From: Elgaria multicarinata webbii | Lineage: Eukaryota; Chordata; Lepidosauria; Squamata; Anguidae | DNA length: 64,000 bases | Assembly: GCF_023053635.1 (NCBI RefSeq) | Contig: NC_086183.1 | Coordinates: forward strand, 35,507,501-35,571,500 | Direction of reading: 5' to 3' | The notes under the pieces: model-generated | Seen by the model: only the letters and a program-made list of their open reading frames with translations | Told to the model about the DNA's origin: nothing | Databases searched by the model: none | Shown: positions 12,320 to 22,862 of the stretch, piece by piece | Layout of the letters: every line of letters begins with the position of its first letter | Position numbering within the stretch: position 1 is the first letter of the stretch | Program-made: the position numbers and the translations under genes

Positions 12320-13215
12320 GGTGGGGTGGGCTGGGAAGTATTTATGACCTGTATACTCTGGGAGTGGGGGAAGGGCTTTGGGGGAGGCGGGAAACATAGG
12401 CAACACTGCCCCCCGCCCCCCCCAGATGGAGCCCCCGCCCTTGGAAGGAAGCAGCCCAGCAACTCTGGCAAGGAGCTGGAAATGCCTTTGGCCTGAGGGA
12501 GGGGGTGGCGGGGGCCTCGTCTGCCCCTGGGAGAACTGGCTGCGGAGGCCTGGCACAGCCCGGAGCCGTCTTGGATCCTGCTGCTGCCGCCGCTGCTGTC
12601 CCCAGGCCATGGGAGAGCAGCCGGCCTCCTGCCTCCTGGCACCAGGGCTCAGTGGCCACACAGTGCCCTTGCCCAACTCCGCCACACAGACCGTTGGCTT
12701 CTTTGGAAGGAGATCGGCACAAGGTGTGGGGCCCTTCGTAAGCAACGGCCGTTTCGGTCTTTGTTGTATTTCCATTCCACCCCAGAGCCAAAACTCTCTG
12801 GGCAGTTCTCAAAACAGCTGTCGCTGGGCAAGGGAGGGAAGCCCCTCGGGCAGCATTGGGGTGGGACCCGGATTGGATCGGAGGCCTGTGTCCGGCGCTG
12901 TGTCCTGGAACGGGGTGGGGTGGGGAGCAACCTCTTCACTCCCCCAGCCTAAGCTCCCTATTTACTCCAGCAGATGTTTAACCTTTTCACAGCCATCCTG
13001 CACCACTACACCCCCGCACACACCCCGGCAGTTCTAACTTTTCCAAAGGCCTGGGCTGGCCAGCTGCTTGCCTGCCTTGGCCTGGGAGGGGAAGGCCCTG
13101 GCACCCCTGGTCCATGCAAGGGAGGGAGGGAGGGAGGGGCGGGCTCACTGCACCACCACCACCACCATCCCCTCACTGCTGTTACTGGAACAATAAATCT
13201 TTTCTATAAAAGGAG
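12320..13215 (+). other. LTBP4: LTBP4 3' UTR
   Basis: About 0.9 kb follows the TGA at 12317-12319 and runs to the AATAAA at 13192-13197 and a GT-rich downstream element. No ORF is credible here. A second AATAAA near 13732 could serve as a distal site but there is nothing else to support it. Confidence 0.75.
13192..13197 (+). terminator. LTBP4: Polyadenylation signal of LTBP4
   Basis: Canonical AATAAA, about 870 bases after the stop codon and followed by T/GT-rich sequence. Confidence 0.75.
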
Positions 13216-14364
13216 ACTGCGTTGATATCCCTTGGGAGGTGAGAAGAGGGAGGTTGGCCAGGGTCCTCCAAGCATTGGCCCCAAACATGGGCCTGGGGCC
13301 AGCAAGGGAACAGCTCAGTTGGGGTCATGCTCCCACTTCCCACAAAGAATGGGGGGAAGGTCTCCAGCAGTTAAACCAGTGCACATTTGGAAGTCCGAGA
13401 AGAAGAGAGGAACTTCACCTCTTTCTCCTCCCGCATTAACAGAGCAAAAACCAAGCAAGTCACTGAAATGTTTTCCATTCATTCCATACAATATTAAAAT
13501 GTAGATTAAAAGCAAAAGAACGAGCGAAGCCCTTCATATTGCCCAGAACCAAATCAGACGATTTCCATTACACACACGCACACACACACACAGATATTTT
13601 TGCCCACTTTGTTTCAGTTCTCAAGTGCTAGCTGAATGGAGGCTGATCCCCTCATGGCGCAGCAGGTCTTTGGCTGTGGCAGCTCAGCTTTTGCAAAGCT
13701 GATCTCAGTTGACAACAACGTCATGGAAGAATAAAAGCCACTTTTATAGCTATATTAAACTGAAACCACAAGATGATCTGCAAGATCCAGAAACGGTGGG
13801 GTGGGAAGCAGCCTGCCCCAGTAACGTTTCCGACCCCTGAGAGAGAAGGGCCACGCGGCAGCTGGCCTTCCAAAGAGGGCTTGGTTGAACCTTTTCAGTG
13901 GCCAAGATGCCTCCCCCCACCTCCCAGCCCCAATTAATTAGCAGTGCCAGCTTGGCAAACCGGCCGGCCAGTTCTCAGAAGCACCAAGCTGAAATGCAGG
14001 ATTCTACTTGCCCCAATGGGACGGGGAGGGCAATGGGGGATGGCTGCGTTTCCTACGAAGATCAATCTGAACCACCCCCACGAAATCTCAGAAGAAATTG
14101 TTCAGGCCCCAGAACTGGATCTTGTTCACCTCCTAGACCCCAGCTGGACTTCCCCACCCCCAAAAGACAGACTGACCAGCAGTCCCACTGCCTACTTAAT
14201 GTGCACACAGAGCCAGGAAGCTTGAACTAGTAGGAGGAACGTTTCAAAAACTGGAAAGAGGCCCAGAAAACCAGGAGGGGAGTAAAAACGCACAAGGGGG
14301 CAGCAGTTGGCGTGAGGGTTCTCTGGCAGGCTTTGGTCTCTGTCCAGGCGCTGCAGCCCTGGGG
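13216..14364. other. Tail-to-tail gap between LTBP4 and KCNK6
   Basis: This holds the KCNK6 3' UTR (minus strand) and a short intergenic spacer. I see no canonical AATAAA on the minus strand, so the KCNK6 transcript end cannot be placed. A (CA)n tract lies near 13571-13591. No further gene is seen. Confidence 0.6.
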
Positions 14365-15639
14365 CTATCTGTTGATAGAAGAGTAATTGGCCTGCCCTCC
14401 AGCGTTCAGCTGCACCGGTGCCTTCTCCGCCTGGCCCGGCTCTGAGGGAGGCTCGTGGTCCTCCAGGATGCGCTCGTGGTCCTCATGGGGCGAGTCCCGG
14501 GGCAGCAAGACCAGGTCCGAGAGGCCGTGCAGATCCGCCACCTTGTGGAAGGTTTGGAGCAGCAGCAGCATGGCCATGAGTCCCAAGAGCAGGTAAACTG
14601 GAGAGGAAGGAGGCAGGTGGGGAAAGGTGAGTGGGCGTGGAGCATGTGAAGGGTGGCTGCTCCATCCTCCCCCCCCCTCCTAAACTGGGCACCAGGCACA
14701 TGCTGAGGTTGATCTGCAGCCTGCTCCATGCCCTCGCTCTGCACCCGCCCCCCCTTGCTCCTCGGACACACACAAAGCACAGCCCACGGAACTAGCTTTC
14801 CTTTACAACTACAGCGTGTTCCTAGCTGTCCTGGCCGAGAAGCAGAGAGAGACTTGGCAATGGGTCTTGGGCTGCCAGGGCAGGGCCCATATTTGATGGC
14901 TGGGCAAGAGTGCCCTGTGGGTGCCCTCTGCTGCTCCTTGGCACACACCGGCCGGCCTGTGTCCTGCTGCCTCCAAGCACAGCGCTGCTCACCAGTGATG
15001 GAGACTTTGTAGAGGGGGCGCAGGCGCTGCCCCGGCTGCTCTCCAGGGACGTAGTCCCCGAGGCCGATGGTGCAGAGGGAGATGAAGCAGAAGTAGAAGG
15101 CATCCAGGTAGCTCCAGGACTCCTCCAGCGTGCTGAAGATGGCGGCAGGCACCAGGAAGAAGGCGGCCAGCACCACCAGGGCCAGCAGGAGGAGATGCCC
15201 GCAGGACCAGGCCCGCCGGCTGTGCCCCCAGCGCAGGGCCAGGTACTCCAGGGGCCCAGAGGTGAAGGTGCTGATGAGGCGCTGCACGGTGGCAGTCAGC
15301 ACCAGCATGGTGAAGGGGACGCCCAGCAGCGCGTAGAAGATGCAGAAGGCCTTGCCCGCATCCGAGAGGGGTGTGGTGTAGCCATAGCCTGTGGGGAGGA
15401 GAAAGGAGAGGGCCCGGGCGGGCCTGAGCAAGCAGGAGGGGGCAGAGCAAGCCACAGCGAAGGCAGTGCCAAGAAGTGCCCATACCACCAAGGCAGCGCC
15501 AGGCCCCGATCTCTGACATTTGAAAAACTGGACATTTGGCGACCTTAAAACTGAGTGTTGGAGGGAATCTCAGTGGGGCTGAGGAAGACTTCAGATGGTC
15601 CCGGGGCAGGGCCTGGAGAGCTCAGCATCCCCCCTCCCT

Positions 15640-15688
<49 letters not shown>

Positions 15689-16101
15689 CGCTAACAGAAG
15701 CTGAAGAGAAGTCGTCAATAAGCCATGGTATACATAAGATCCTAAGAAGGGCCCTGAAGCTGGATCAGACCGAGGGTCCATCTAGTCCAGCACTCTGTTC
15801 ACGCAGTGTCCAAACAGCCAAGCAGGACATGGTGCAACAGCACCCTCCCGCCCATGTTCCCCAGCAACTGGTGCACACAGGCTTACTGCCTCAGATACTT
15901 GAAGTAGCACAGTGTGTACTAAAACACATCCACTTGACTTGGGGTGCCCTGGTGCACAACAGGAGGGGTGTTGTTGATTTTTAGCACAGGACATGTACAG
16001 TGAGCCACGTAGGAAAGGAGCCAGAAAGGGAGGCCTTCTGGGAAGAGCTTTGGGGCAACAGCTGGATCATCTGCACACGCCCTGAATCCAGTCAGCCAGA
16101 G

Positions 16102-16150
<49 letters not shown>

Positions 16151-19100
16151 GGCAGTGCCTCCCAGGGCTCCTGTAGCAACAGCACAAACTTTATTCAGCA
16201 TAAGGAGAAGGGGAGGGGGCTGCCCTTGGTTTGGGGCATCACAGCACACAAAGGACGCGCACATGTGGGAGCTCCAGCCACCGGCGAGGCCAAATCATAT
16301 GAGGAACGGCTGAAGGAGACGGATATTTTTAGCTGAGCCGCACCAGAGCCAAGGCCAGTGGTGGAAGGGGCCAGCAGTGTTGTGGTAGTGAGAAGGCTTC
16401 ACAGCAATCTCCTTTTTGCGGGAAGCGGGGGGGGGGGGACAACGACCCCACCCTTGGCGCAGCGAGTGGGCTCTGTGCTTTAAGAACGGATGCAGAACTA
16501 CAGGCGGGGGGGGGGGAATTGGGTCTCCAGGGTTCCCCAGATCCCCTCCCCCCTTTGGGCACTTCCTCCCCTGCTAATGGGTGCAAAAGCCTCCTCTAGG
16601 GCGGAGTTCCCAGCAGGAAGCACTTGGCGCTAAAAGAGGGTGGGGGTGCTTTGGCCTGCTGCTCCCACTCACCCACCTGTGGAAGAAGGGGCCAGCCTGT
16701 GGGGGAGGGGGGAATTTCAGCAAAACTTAAGCAGAGCCATCCAGGACCTCTCGCCCGCCAATAAAGGGTGGGGGGAGGGGCAGGAGCCCAGTGGCGGAGC
16801 TCCTGCCTGGCCTGTGGTCCAGCCCCAGGCAGCCTCTCCAGCCCAAAGGAGCAGGGGATGAAGAAGAGGCCCCCCCCAGCCTGGGACTCTGCAGAGGGTC
16901 GCTTCCTGTCTCCCCCCCCCCCAGCTGCAGGATAAGCCTCTCTTGGGAATGGTGGTCCATAGAACATCCCAGGCTGGGCTGGGCTGGGCTTGTTGACCCC
17001 CCCTCCCAGGCTCTCCAACTGCACAGCTCCCAGGGAAGGCGCCCAGCCAAGGTCAGCCAAGGATCTGCCTCAGAGGCCTGCGTCCCAGCAGCGCCCGCCT
17101 TTGGGCTCCTGGCTTAATTAAGGGATTAAACCTCCCCCCACCCCACCCCACCCCCCTTGCCAGCTGCCAGGGTTGGGCAGTGCTCCAGCCCAGGGAACCA
17201 CATAATGGGATCTCTCTGGCCCCAGCAAGCATGAAACCATGCAATAGGGGGCTGGATGGAAGCCTCTGAGAGTGGCAGAGCTCCCAGCCCACCCTGGGGA
17301 GAGGGGGAAAGGAAGCGTGTGTGAAGGAAGCCTCCTGCTCGTGGAGGACCCATCGGTCCAGAGCTGGCCCAAGACATTCTTCTGCCTGAGCTGCAGCACA
17401 AGGCGGTGACCCCTCCCAGGCCATGGGCTGGCAATGGCATCTTTCTTCAGGGCTGGCGACGGATGGGCCACATCCTCCACCACACCTGAAGCAGCCTCCT
17501 AGCTCAAGGGGTGCAGGGCAGGCCACGCGGTGGCCCGCAGCTCTCTCCTTCCACACCTAGCCACCACCTCCCAGCATCTCGGGTTTCACTCTAAAGGTCC
17601 TGGTGGCTCTCTGTTCCCTCCAGGGTGAGAGACTCCGTGCCAGGTGCTGGGGAATGTGGGCGGGAGGGTGCTGCACACCTGTCCTGCTTGTGGGCTTCCC
17701 ATGGGGGCACCTGCTTGGCTTTTGTGGGAGCAAGATGCAAGTCTAGAGAGACGCCCTTGGGCCTGAGCCAGCTTCACGGCTCTTCCAATGGCCCGGCCAG
17801 GCAGGGGAGAGGGCTTCAACCAGCCAAGAACGGAACCAGCCCCTTTTTTCACAACCCATGGCCTCAGCGGAGAGGGGCCTGTCCCTATGGCGAGAGAAAC
17901 CTGCAATGGGGTTCTTCTCTCTCCTGGGCCTGAGAGAGGAGCCAGGCAGCCGCGGTACCATCAGTGCTGGGCTTGCAGGGCAAGAGCATGGGCAATTGCC
18001 AGCCAGTTCCCAGGCTCACGGGTGGGGGCCCAGGTGATGCCAAGGCCCAGCGGAGACTTTGCCCCCCTCCCCCCTACACAACAACAGTCAGGTCCGGCTG
18101 TTCCCTTCTGGCAAAAAGGACCCCAAGCTGGATGGCCGGGTGGGGAGAGGGGGTAGAGGAGAGAAGGCTGCCTGTCGGGCTTTCATTGCCTGCCCAGCAA
18201 CACCCCCTCCTGCCTAAACCCCCTTGGCATCCGCAAGGGCACAGCACCTCAGCTGCCCTGGCCGCCCTTTCTCAGCACCAGCCCTGGCCAGTGGCCAGAT
18301 GTGGCAATGGCCAGAGGCCCTCCTTTGCACCCAGGCAGGACACGAGAGGTTGAGCTGACACAGCCCAGGCAGGGTGCCAGGGCCAGGAGGGCCAGGCTGC
18401 CGGCTCCTGGGTGGGGCATCCTTTGGCGTGCCAAGCAGGAGCACAGCTGGGTGGGGTGGCAGCGCAGCCGGGCTTCCCACTCCCCGGGCGCTGGCGGGGA
18501 GGCTGGCTTTTGCTTTTGCTCAGGAGGACAGAGACCACCTGGAGTTCCCCGCCCCAGGTCAGCTGAGGTTCCCCAGCCCAGTCCACCAGCACCTTCCATT
18601 CCCCATTCCTCCCTCCAGTCTGCATGGAGGGAAGCAGTGGGGGAACTTTTGCCCTTCTCTAGTGATAGGAAGAGGCCAGGAAAGTTGTTAAATCATTTAC
18701 AGAGTGCAACGATGAATCAGGCTCAAGAGCAGAAGAGGGACAAACTTCCTCCTGCTGTGATACGAAGGTGAAAGTTTCTGGATAAAGTGGACATGAACAG
18801 ACACACGCAGCTCTCTTGCCCAGGGCAAGCTCTTTGCCTTCACAGTCACCCCAGAAATGGACCCCACACCCCCAAGAGATGGGGCTGAACAGACTGAGCA
18901 GAGGGCATTGCACAGCGATGGGGGAGGGGGTGCCCCACATCCTACCTTCTGCAAGGGGGGATGTGGTCTGTCTGCTGGAGAGGCCTCTGCTCTCGGCCAC
19001 CTTCCGTTACGCCACGTGCATTGCCCCACAGGGCAACGGGGAAAGAAAGACCAGAGCAGACCACAGCTTCCTGCTCAAGGCTGTCAAGGAACAAGCAGAA

Positions 19101-21944
19101 GCCAACCGCCCAGCCTGGGCAAGGCATCAGCAGCACGCAGGGGCCAGTGGGGGTCGGAGGCTGCACCGTTTGTGTTGCTGCATCCCTTCTGCTCCTTCTC
19201 TTGCCAAGGGCTTCCCCCAGAAGGAAGGCAAAGGGCAGCTGCAGGGAGAGAGGTCCCCTCGCGGAAGCCAGGTCCGCTAGCCAAGGGTGAGGGTGGGCAG
19301 AGACGTGCTGCTCATGGGCTTCAGAAGGGGCCCCTGCCCCCAGGGCTCCTCACTCCATGAGCCAGAAGGCCTGGGGGTGGGACAGCAATGCCGCCTTCTC
19401 CTCCTCCTGCCAACAGAGGAAAGGTGGAAGAAGTAGTGGGGGGATGTGAGTTAGGGTTCTGAGTGGAAGGCAGTGATGCCTGGGCCTCGTAGCCCCAGCA
19501 AGGCAGCCTGTCCTCCTTTGGGGCTATGTTGCCACTCTCCCTGGCGAAGGGCAGAGGACTGGGCCAGGTGAGCTGTTGCTTGCCCTCAGCTATCAAGACA
19601 GGAGCCCCTGCTGGGGAAGCCATTCGCGGAAGGCCCTCCGATGCAGCCTGGAAGGCACAAGGTGGTCCTCGGGGCCTCCCCCCCCCCCCCGTTCAGACTG
19701 ATTAGGGATTGGCTGCCTTGGGTTAAGGACCCAGATGTTGAGCTTGTGCGTGCGTGTGCCTCTCCCCTCATCCCGTCCACCCGCCCCACTGGTCTGGGGA
19801 CTGGGCCAGCTCCACAGTCCAGGACTTCGCCGCAGCTGGGGAGCTGAGCAAGCCTGTCCACGCCCACCCGGACAAAAACAGGATATAGGGAGCAGCCTGG
19901 GTGGACATGGCGGGGCAGTGCAGTTCCCTGGGAGGCGGATCCAGGGCAGGGCAGAAGCAGGAAGGGCCAAGCTCCTCCGCCCCGCAAACAAACACTCACA
20001 GCTGGCTGCAATTAGCTGCCGCCCTGCACCCTGCTTGCTCAGAGGAAGCCCTGAAAGGGAGGGGGAGGGAGGGAGGGGAGTTCAGCTCTCAGAGGCACAG
20101 GTGAGATGGGGGGCGTGCAGGAGCCCTAAGCAAGGCACGCTTGCTCTGTGGGCCATGAGCTGCCACCTCAACCAAAGCTACAACACTCTTTCGACCTTTG
20201 ATGAACCAGGAAGTTGGGATTCCACCTGAGCCGGGAACCAGCTGAGTGGCCTTGTAGGGCCTGGCCAAGGCCTCTCCTGCTCAGACCCACATTTGCGACA
20301 GGCAGGAGGGCAGGTTCCCCAGGCATCTGGGTCTTGCTCAAAGCTACCCTGCTTTGGCTGAACCATGGGGCCAAAGTCCAAGGCCCCCAAACGGCCACCT
20401 GGAGAGGGGTAGGAGGTGATGGCGGCAGCGAAAGCAAGCGCCACTTGACTCCTGTAGGCCCAATGCTCCGAGGAGCTGCGTGAGTCTGAAATGCAAAGCC
20501 GCCCCTGCTCAGGCTCTTCCTTTAAAACCAAAAAACAGGGATGGCAAAGAGCTTTGTTGTTGTTCTACTGTATCAAGAATGTCAGAGCATGGGAACGTTC
20601 GCTGCGTGCCTCACAACTGGAGTTGGAACACGGGCTGCTTCGATTACACACGTGGGCACCACCACAGGATCTAAAACCACCGGGCTGCATGGCTCCATAG
20701 ACAACCTCCCCTGCCCCGAACAAAAAACAGGATGCGGTTCTGTGGAATGGGGGCTGTTCGGACCCCGCCCTGCAGGAAAGGCTGGCAGAGAGACCCTCAG
20801 TGCAGCAGTTTGGGTGCTTCTAGGCAAGGCTCTGAGCAGCCCCTGCCCTGCCTCAGCCACGGAATGGCAGCAGGGGAGAGGGCAGACGTGTCAGGGTTTC
20901 CCACTTGCAACCCTCTGGTGTCATCCCAGCGCCTCTCCGGCTTTTTTCTTTTGACAAAGGGGAAAACACGGAGTGGCTGCAGGAGGCCTTTGACTGATAG
21001 CCCCAGGGGCCTCCCAGACCTGCAAGCACCGGTTCTGGCAAGGAAGAAGAGAGAAGCCTTGGTGGGGGGAACTCGGGAGGGTTCCGCGTGGGAGGGGGCT
21101 TCTGGCCGAGTTTTTTCTCGGGCCATCATCCCGCCTCGTCACTGGGTCCAGACAACCCTCGCGCGTCCCGTCTCCCACCACCACCACCACCGCGCGCGCG
21201 CGCGCTTCTGCCTTTTTTCTCACTGCAGAAAAGCCCTTGCTAAAGCCCTTGCGGCCCCCCGAGGCCCACGAAGCGCCAGCAGCAGGGAGGATGGCAGGGC
21301 GATTCCGCGCGCCCACCGCCTCCCCTGGGAGCCGCCGCCGCGTGCCTGTCCTGTCCTCAAGGGAGGCGGCCTGGCTCGGGAGGACGCCTCCCCGAAGGCT
21401 GCCGGCCGCCCCTCGCTGCGCTCCCCGAGTAGCCCAGAGAAAAGCGACCCCGGCGGCGGCGCCTCAGCCCGAGCAGCCGGACTCGTCGGGAAAGCAGAGG
21501 GGCGCTGGCCGAAGCCGGGGCGGCCTGCCCAAGGAGGGCGCGGGGCGCGCGCCGGGGTGCCCACCAGAGCCTTGTGCCGTGTCGGTCGGGGAGGATGCGC
21601 GCGCCGCCTGGCTGCCTGGCCGGTTCGGACTCACCGACGGTGGTAATCAGGGTGCTGGAGAAGAAAAAAGCGGAGGCGAAGTCCCAGTTGGACGGGGCGG
21701 CTGAGCCGTTGCGCAGGAGGGCCACGCCGTGGCGGTTGGCGCTCAGCACGGCGCCCAGAAAGCGCTCGAGGGCGGCCTCGGGCAGGCACGGGCTGTCGTG
21801 CAGGAAGGCGGCCTTGAGCGCCCGCAGCTCGGCCCGCAGCCGGCTCTCGTAGGGCCGCTCCACGGCCGAGATGACCAGCGCGCCCAGCAGCAGGTAGCCC
21901 GCGTAGCCCAGAGCGAAGAGCGCCAGCAGGACGCCGCGCCGCAT
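14365..21944 (-). CDS. KCNK6: Potassium channel subfamily K member 6 (TWIK-2)
   Basis: Two-pore-domain background potassium channel that works as a dimer in the plasma membrane and endolysosomes. Three coding exons on the minus strand: 21944-21635, 15388-14993 and 14597-14365, phases 1 and 1, giving 312 residues (human about 313). Start [10 protein letters not shown] matches the family. TM1 is at about residues 5-26, followed by the extracellular cap with the SPC cysteine (about 53) and an N-glycosylation site NGS (79-81). The first pore has filter TVGYG, its first Gly codon split by intron 1; the second pore has TIGLGD (about 210-215). The C-tail ends YSSINR, a YxxI sorting motif like the YASI in mammalian TWIK-2, known for lysosomal targeting. 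The N-terminus could be extended in frame upstream, but that stretch translates a GGCA repeat and is rejected. KCNK6 is divergent from YIF1B, as in human 19q13.2. Confidence 0.95.
15641..15686 (+). repeat. (AC)n microsatellite
   Basis: About 23 uninterrupted AC units in KCNK6 intron 1, followed by CCCC. It pairs with the (GT)n tract at 16104-16146. Confidence 0.95.
15735..15910 (+). repeat. Squamate SINE copy in KCNK6 intron 1
   Basis: The copy reads AGAAGGGCCCTGAAGCTGGA, TCCATCTAGTCCAGCACTCT, AAGCAGGACATGG and CCCCAGCAACTGG, in the order expected for a common squamate SINE. A more decayed copy is at 10820-11050. Confidence 0.65.
16104..16146 (+). repeat. (GT)n microsatellite
   Basis: About 21 uninterrupted GT units in KCNK6 intron 1, inverted relative to the (AC)n tract 420 bases upstream. 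Confidence 0.95.
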
Positions 21945-22021
21945 GGCCCCCGACGGCCGAGAGCGACGAGAGCCTCTTCCGGCGGGCTGGAGGCCGAGGC
22001 AAGCGGGCGCGGGCGCAGGGA

Positions 22022-22053
<32 letters not shown>

Positions 22054-22780
22054 AGGCAGGGGAACGAGGCCGGCGGGCGCCCCACCCCGTCTCGGCCGGC
22101 GACGCTGCGCGCCAGCCTCTTAGGCGGCGGAGGCTAGGCCCCTCCCGTCGGGCGGAGCCGGACCGCCTCCCGGTACACCTGGCAGGGGGAGCCGGGCCCC
22201 GGCCGCCCAGAGGCGGGGAGCGGCCCCTTCCCTCCTCGCGTGCAGCCCAGCCCGGAGGTTCTTCTGCCCCGGGAGCTGAGTCGGTGGCGGAGGGAGGCGC
22301 CCGCTCTCTGCACATGCTTCGGGGTTCCGAGTCTGGAGCAGGCCCGGGAGCCGGAAGAGCGCCACCAACTCCTCCGGAGCCCTCTGGGACCGACCGGCTC
22401 CCTGCTAGCCGACCCCGCTGTGAGGAAGCCCCGAGCCAGCTGCCCTGTCTCTTGGCTCGTCTCCCCCTCCGGGCTGCAGCTTAGGACATCCCACGAACTA
22501 AGCCCGGGACGAAGGACGCTGTTCCCAGCCGCGGCCACTCCTGCTGCAGGGGCCGCCGCTGGGATGCCGACGACGCGCTGGCTCCCCCCCCCCCCACCGC
22601 CGCCGCCCAGCAGCCTCGGACTTGCCCGGCTCCTCCTGGGCCACGTGGCATTCGGCGGCTGGGCTGTTTGGCGACCGGTGGGCAGCCTATGGCGAGAGCG
22701 GAGCAGGGGCGCAAGGGGCGTCAGGCGGCTTTGGCGCTCCTGTTGCGTTTGCTTTCCGCGCTTCTGGAAAATGAAAAGGA
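21150..22780 (-). promoter_or_regulatory. KCNK6: CpG island and likely KCNK6 promoter
   Basis: CpG-dense sequence spans the KCNK6 first exon (21635-21944) and about 0.8 kb upstream of its start codon, with many GC boxes and no clear TATA box. It contains a GGCA tetranucleotide tract at 22022-22052 in the presumed 5' UTR. Confidence 0.7.
22022..22052 (+). repeat. (GGCA)n tandem repeat
   Basis: Seven to eight GGCA units in the KCNK6 5' region, read as poly-(CLPA) on the minus strand if translated. Confidence 0.9.
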
Positions 22781-22817
22781 AGTGGTGCAGCTAGGGCTGG
22801 AAGTCCAGGCACCCCAT

Positions 22818-22818
<1 letters not shown>

Positions 22819-22859
<41 letters not shown>
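22819..22859 (+). repeat. (AC)n microsatellite
   Basis: About 20 AC units just outside the KCNK6 CpG island. Confidence 0.95.

Positions 22860-22862
<3 letters not shown>

Larger units (their letters stand above)
15389..21634 (-). other. KCNK6: KCNK6 intron 1
   Basis: A 6.2-kb intron with no convincing exon on either strand. It holds a squamate SINE (about 15735-15910), two dinucleotide tracts of opposite sense (15641-15686 and 16104-16146), and long stretches of GC-rich unique sequence. Open frames here are long only because stop codons are rare in GC-rich DNA. The last 500 bases merge into the CpG island of the promoter. Confidence 0.75.

Noticed and set aside
21945-22085. In-frame N-terminal extension of KCNK6 from an upstream ATG at 22085
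   Set aside because: The extra residues come from a GGCA repeat and the family starts at MRRG. It is more likely 5' UTR.
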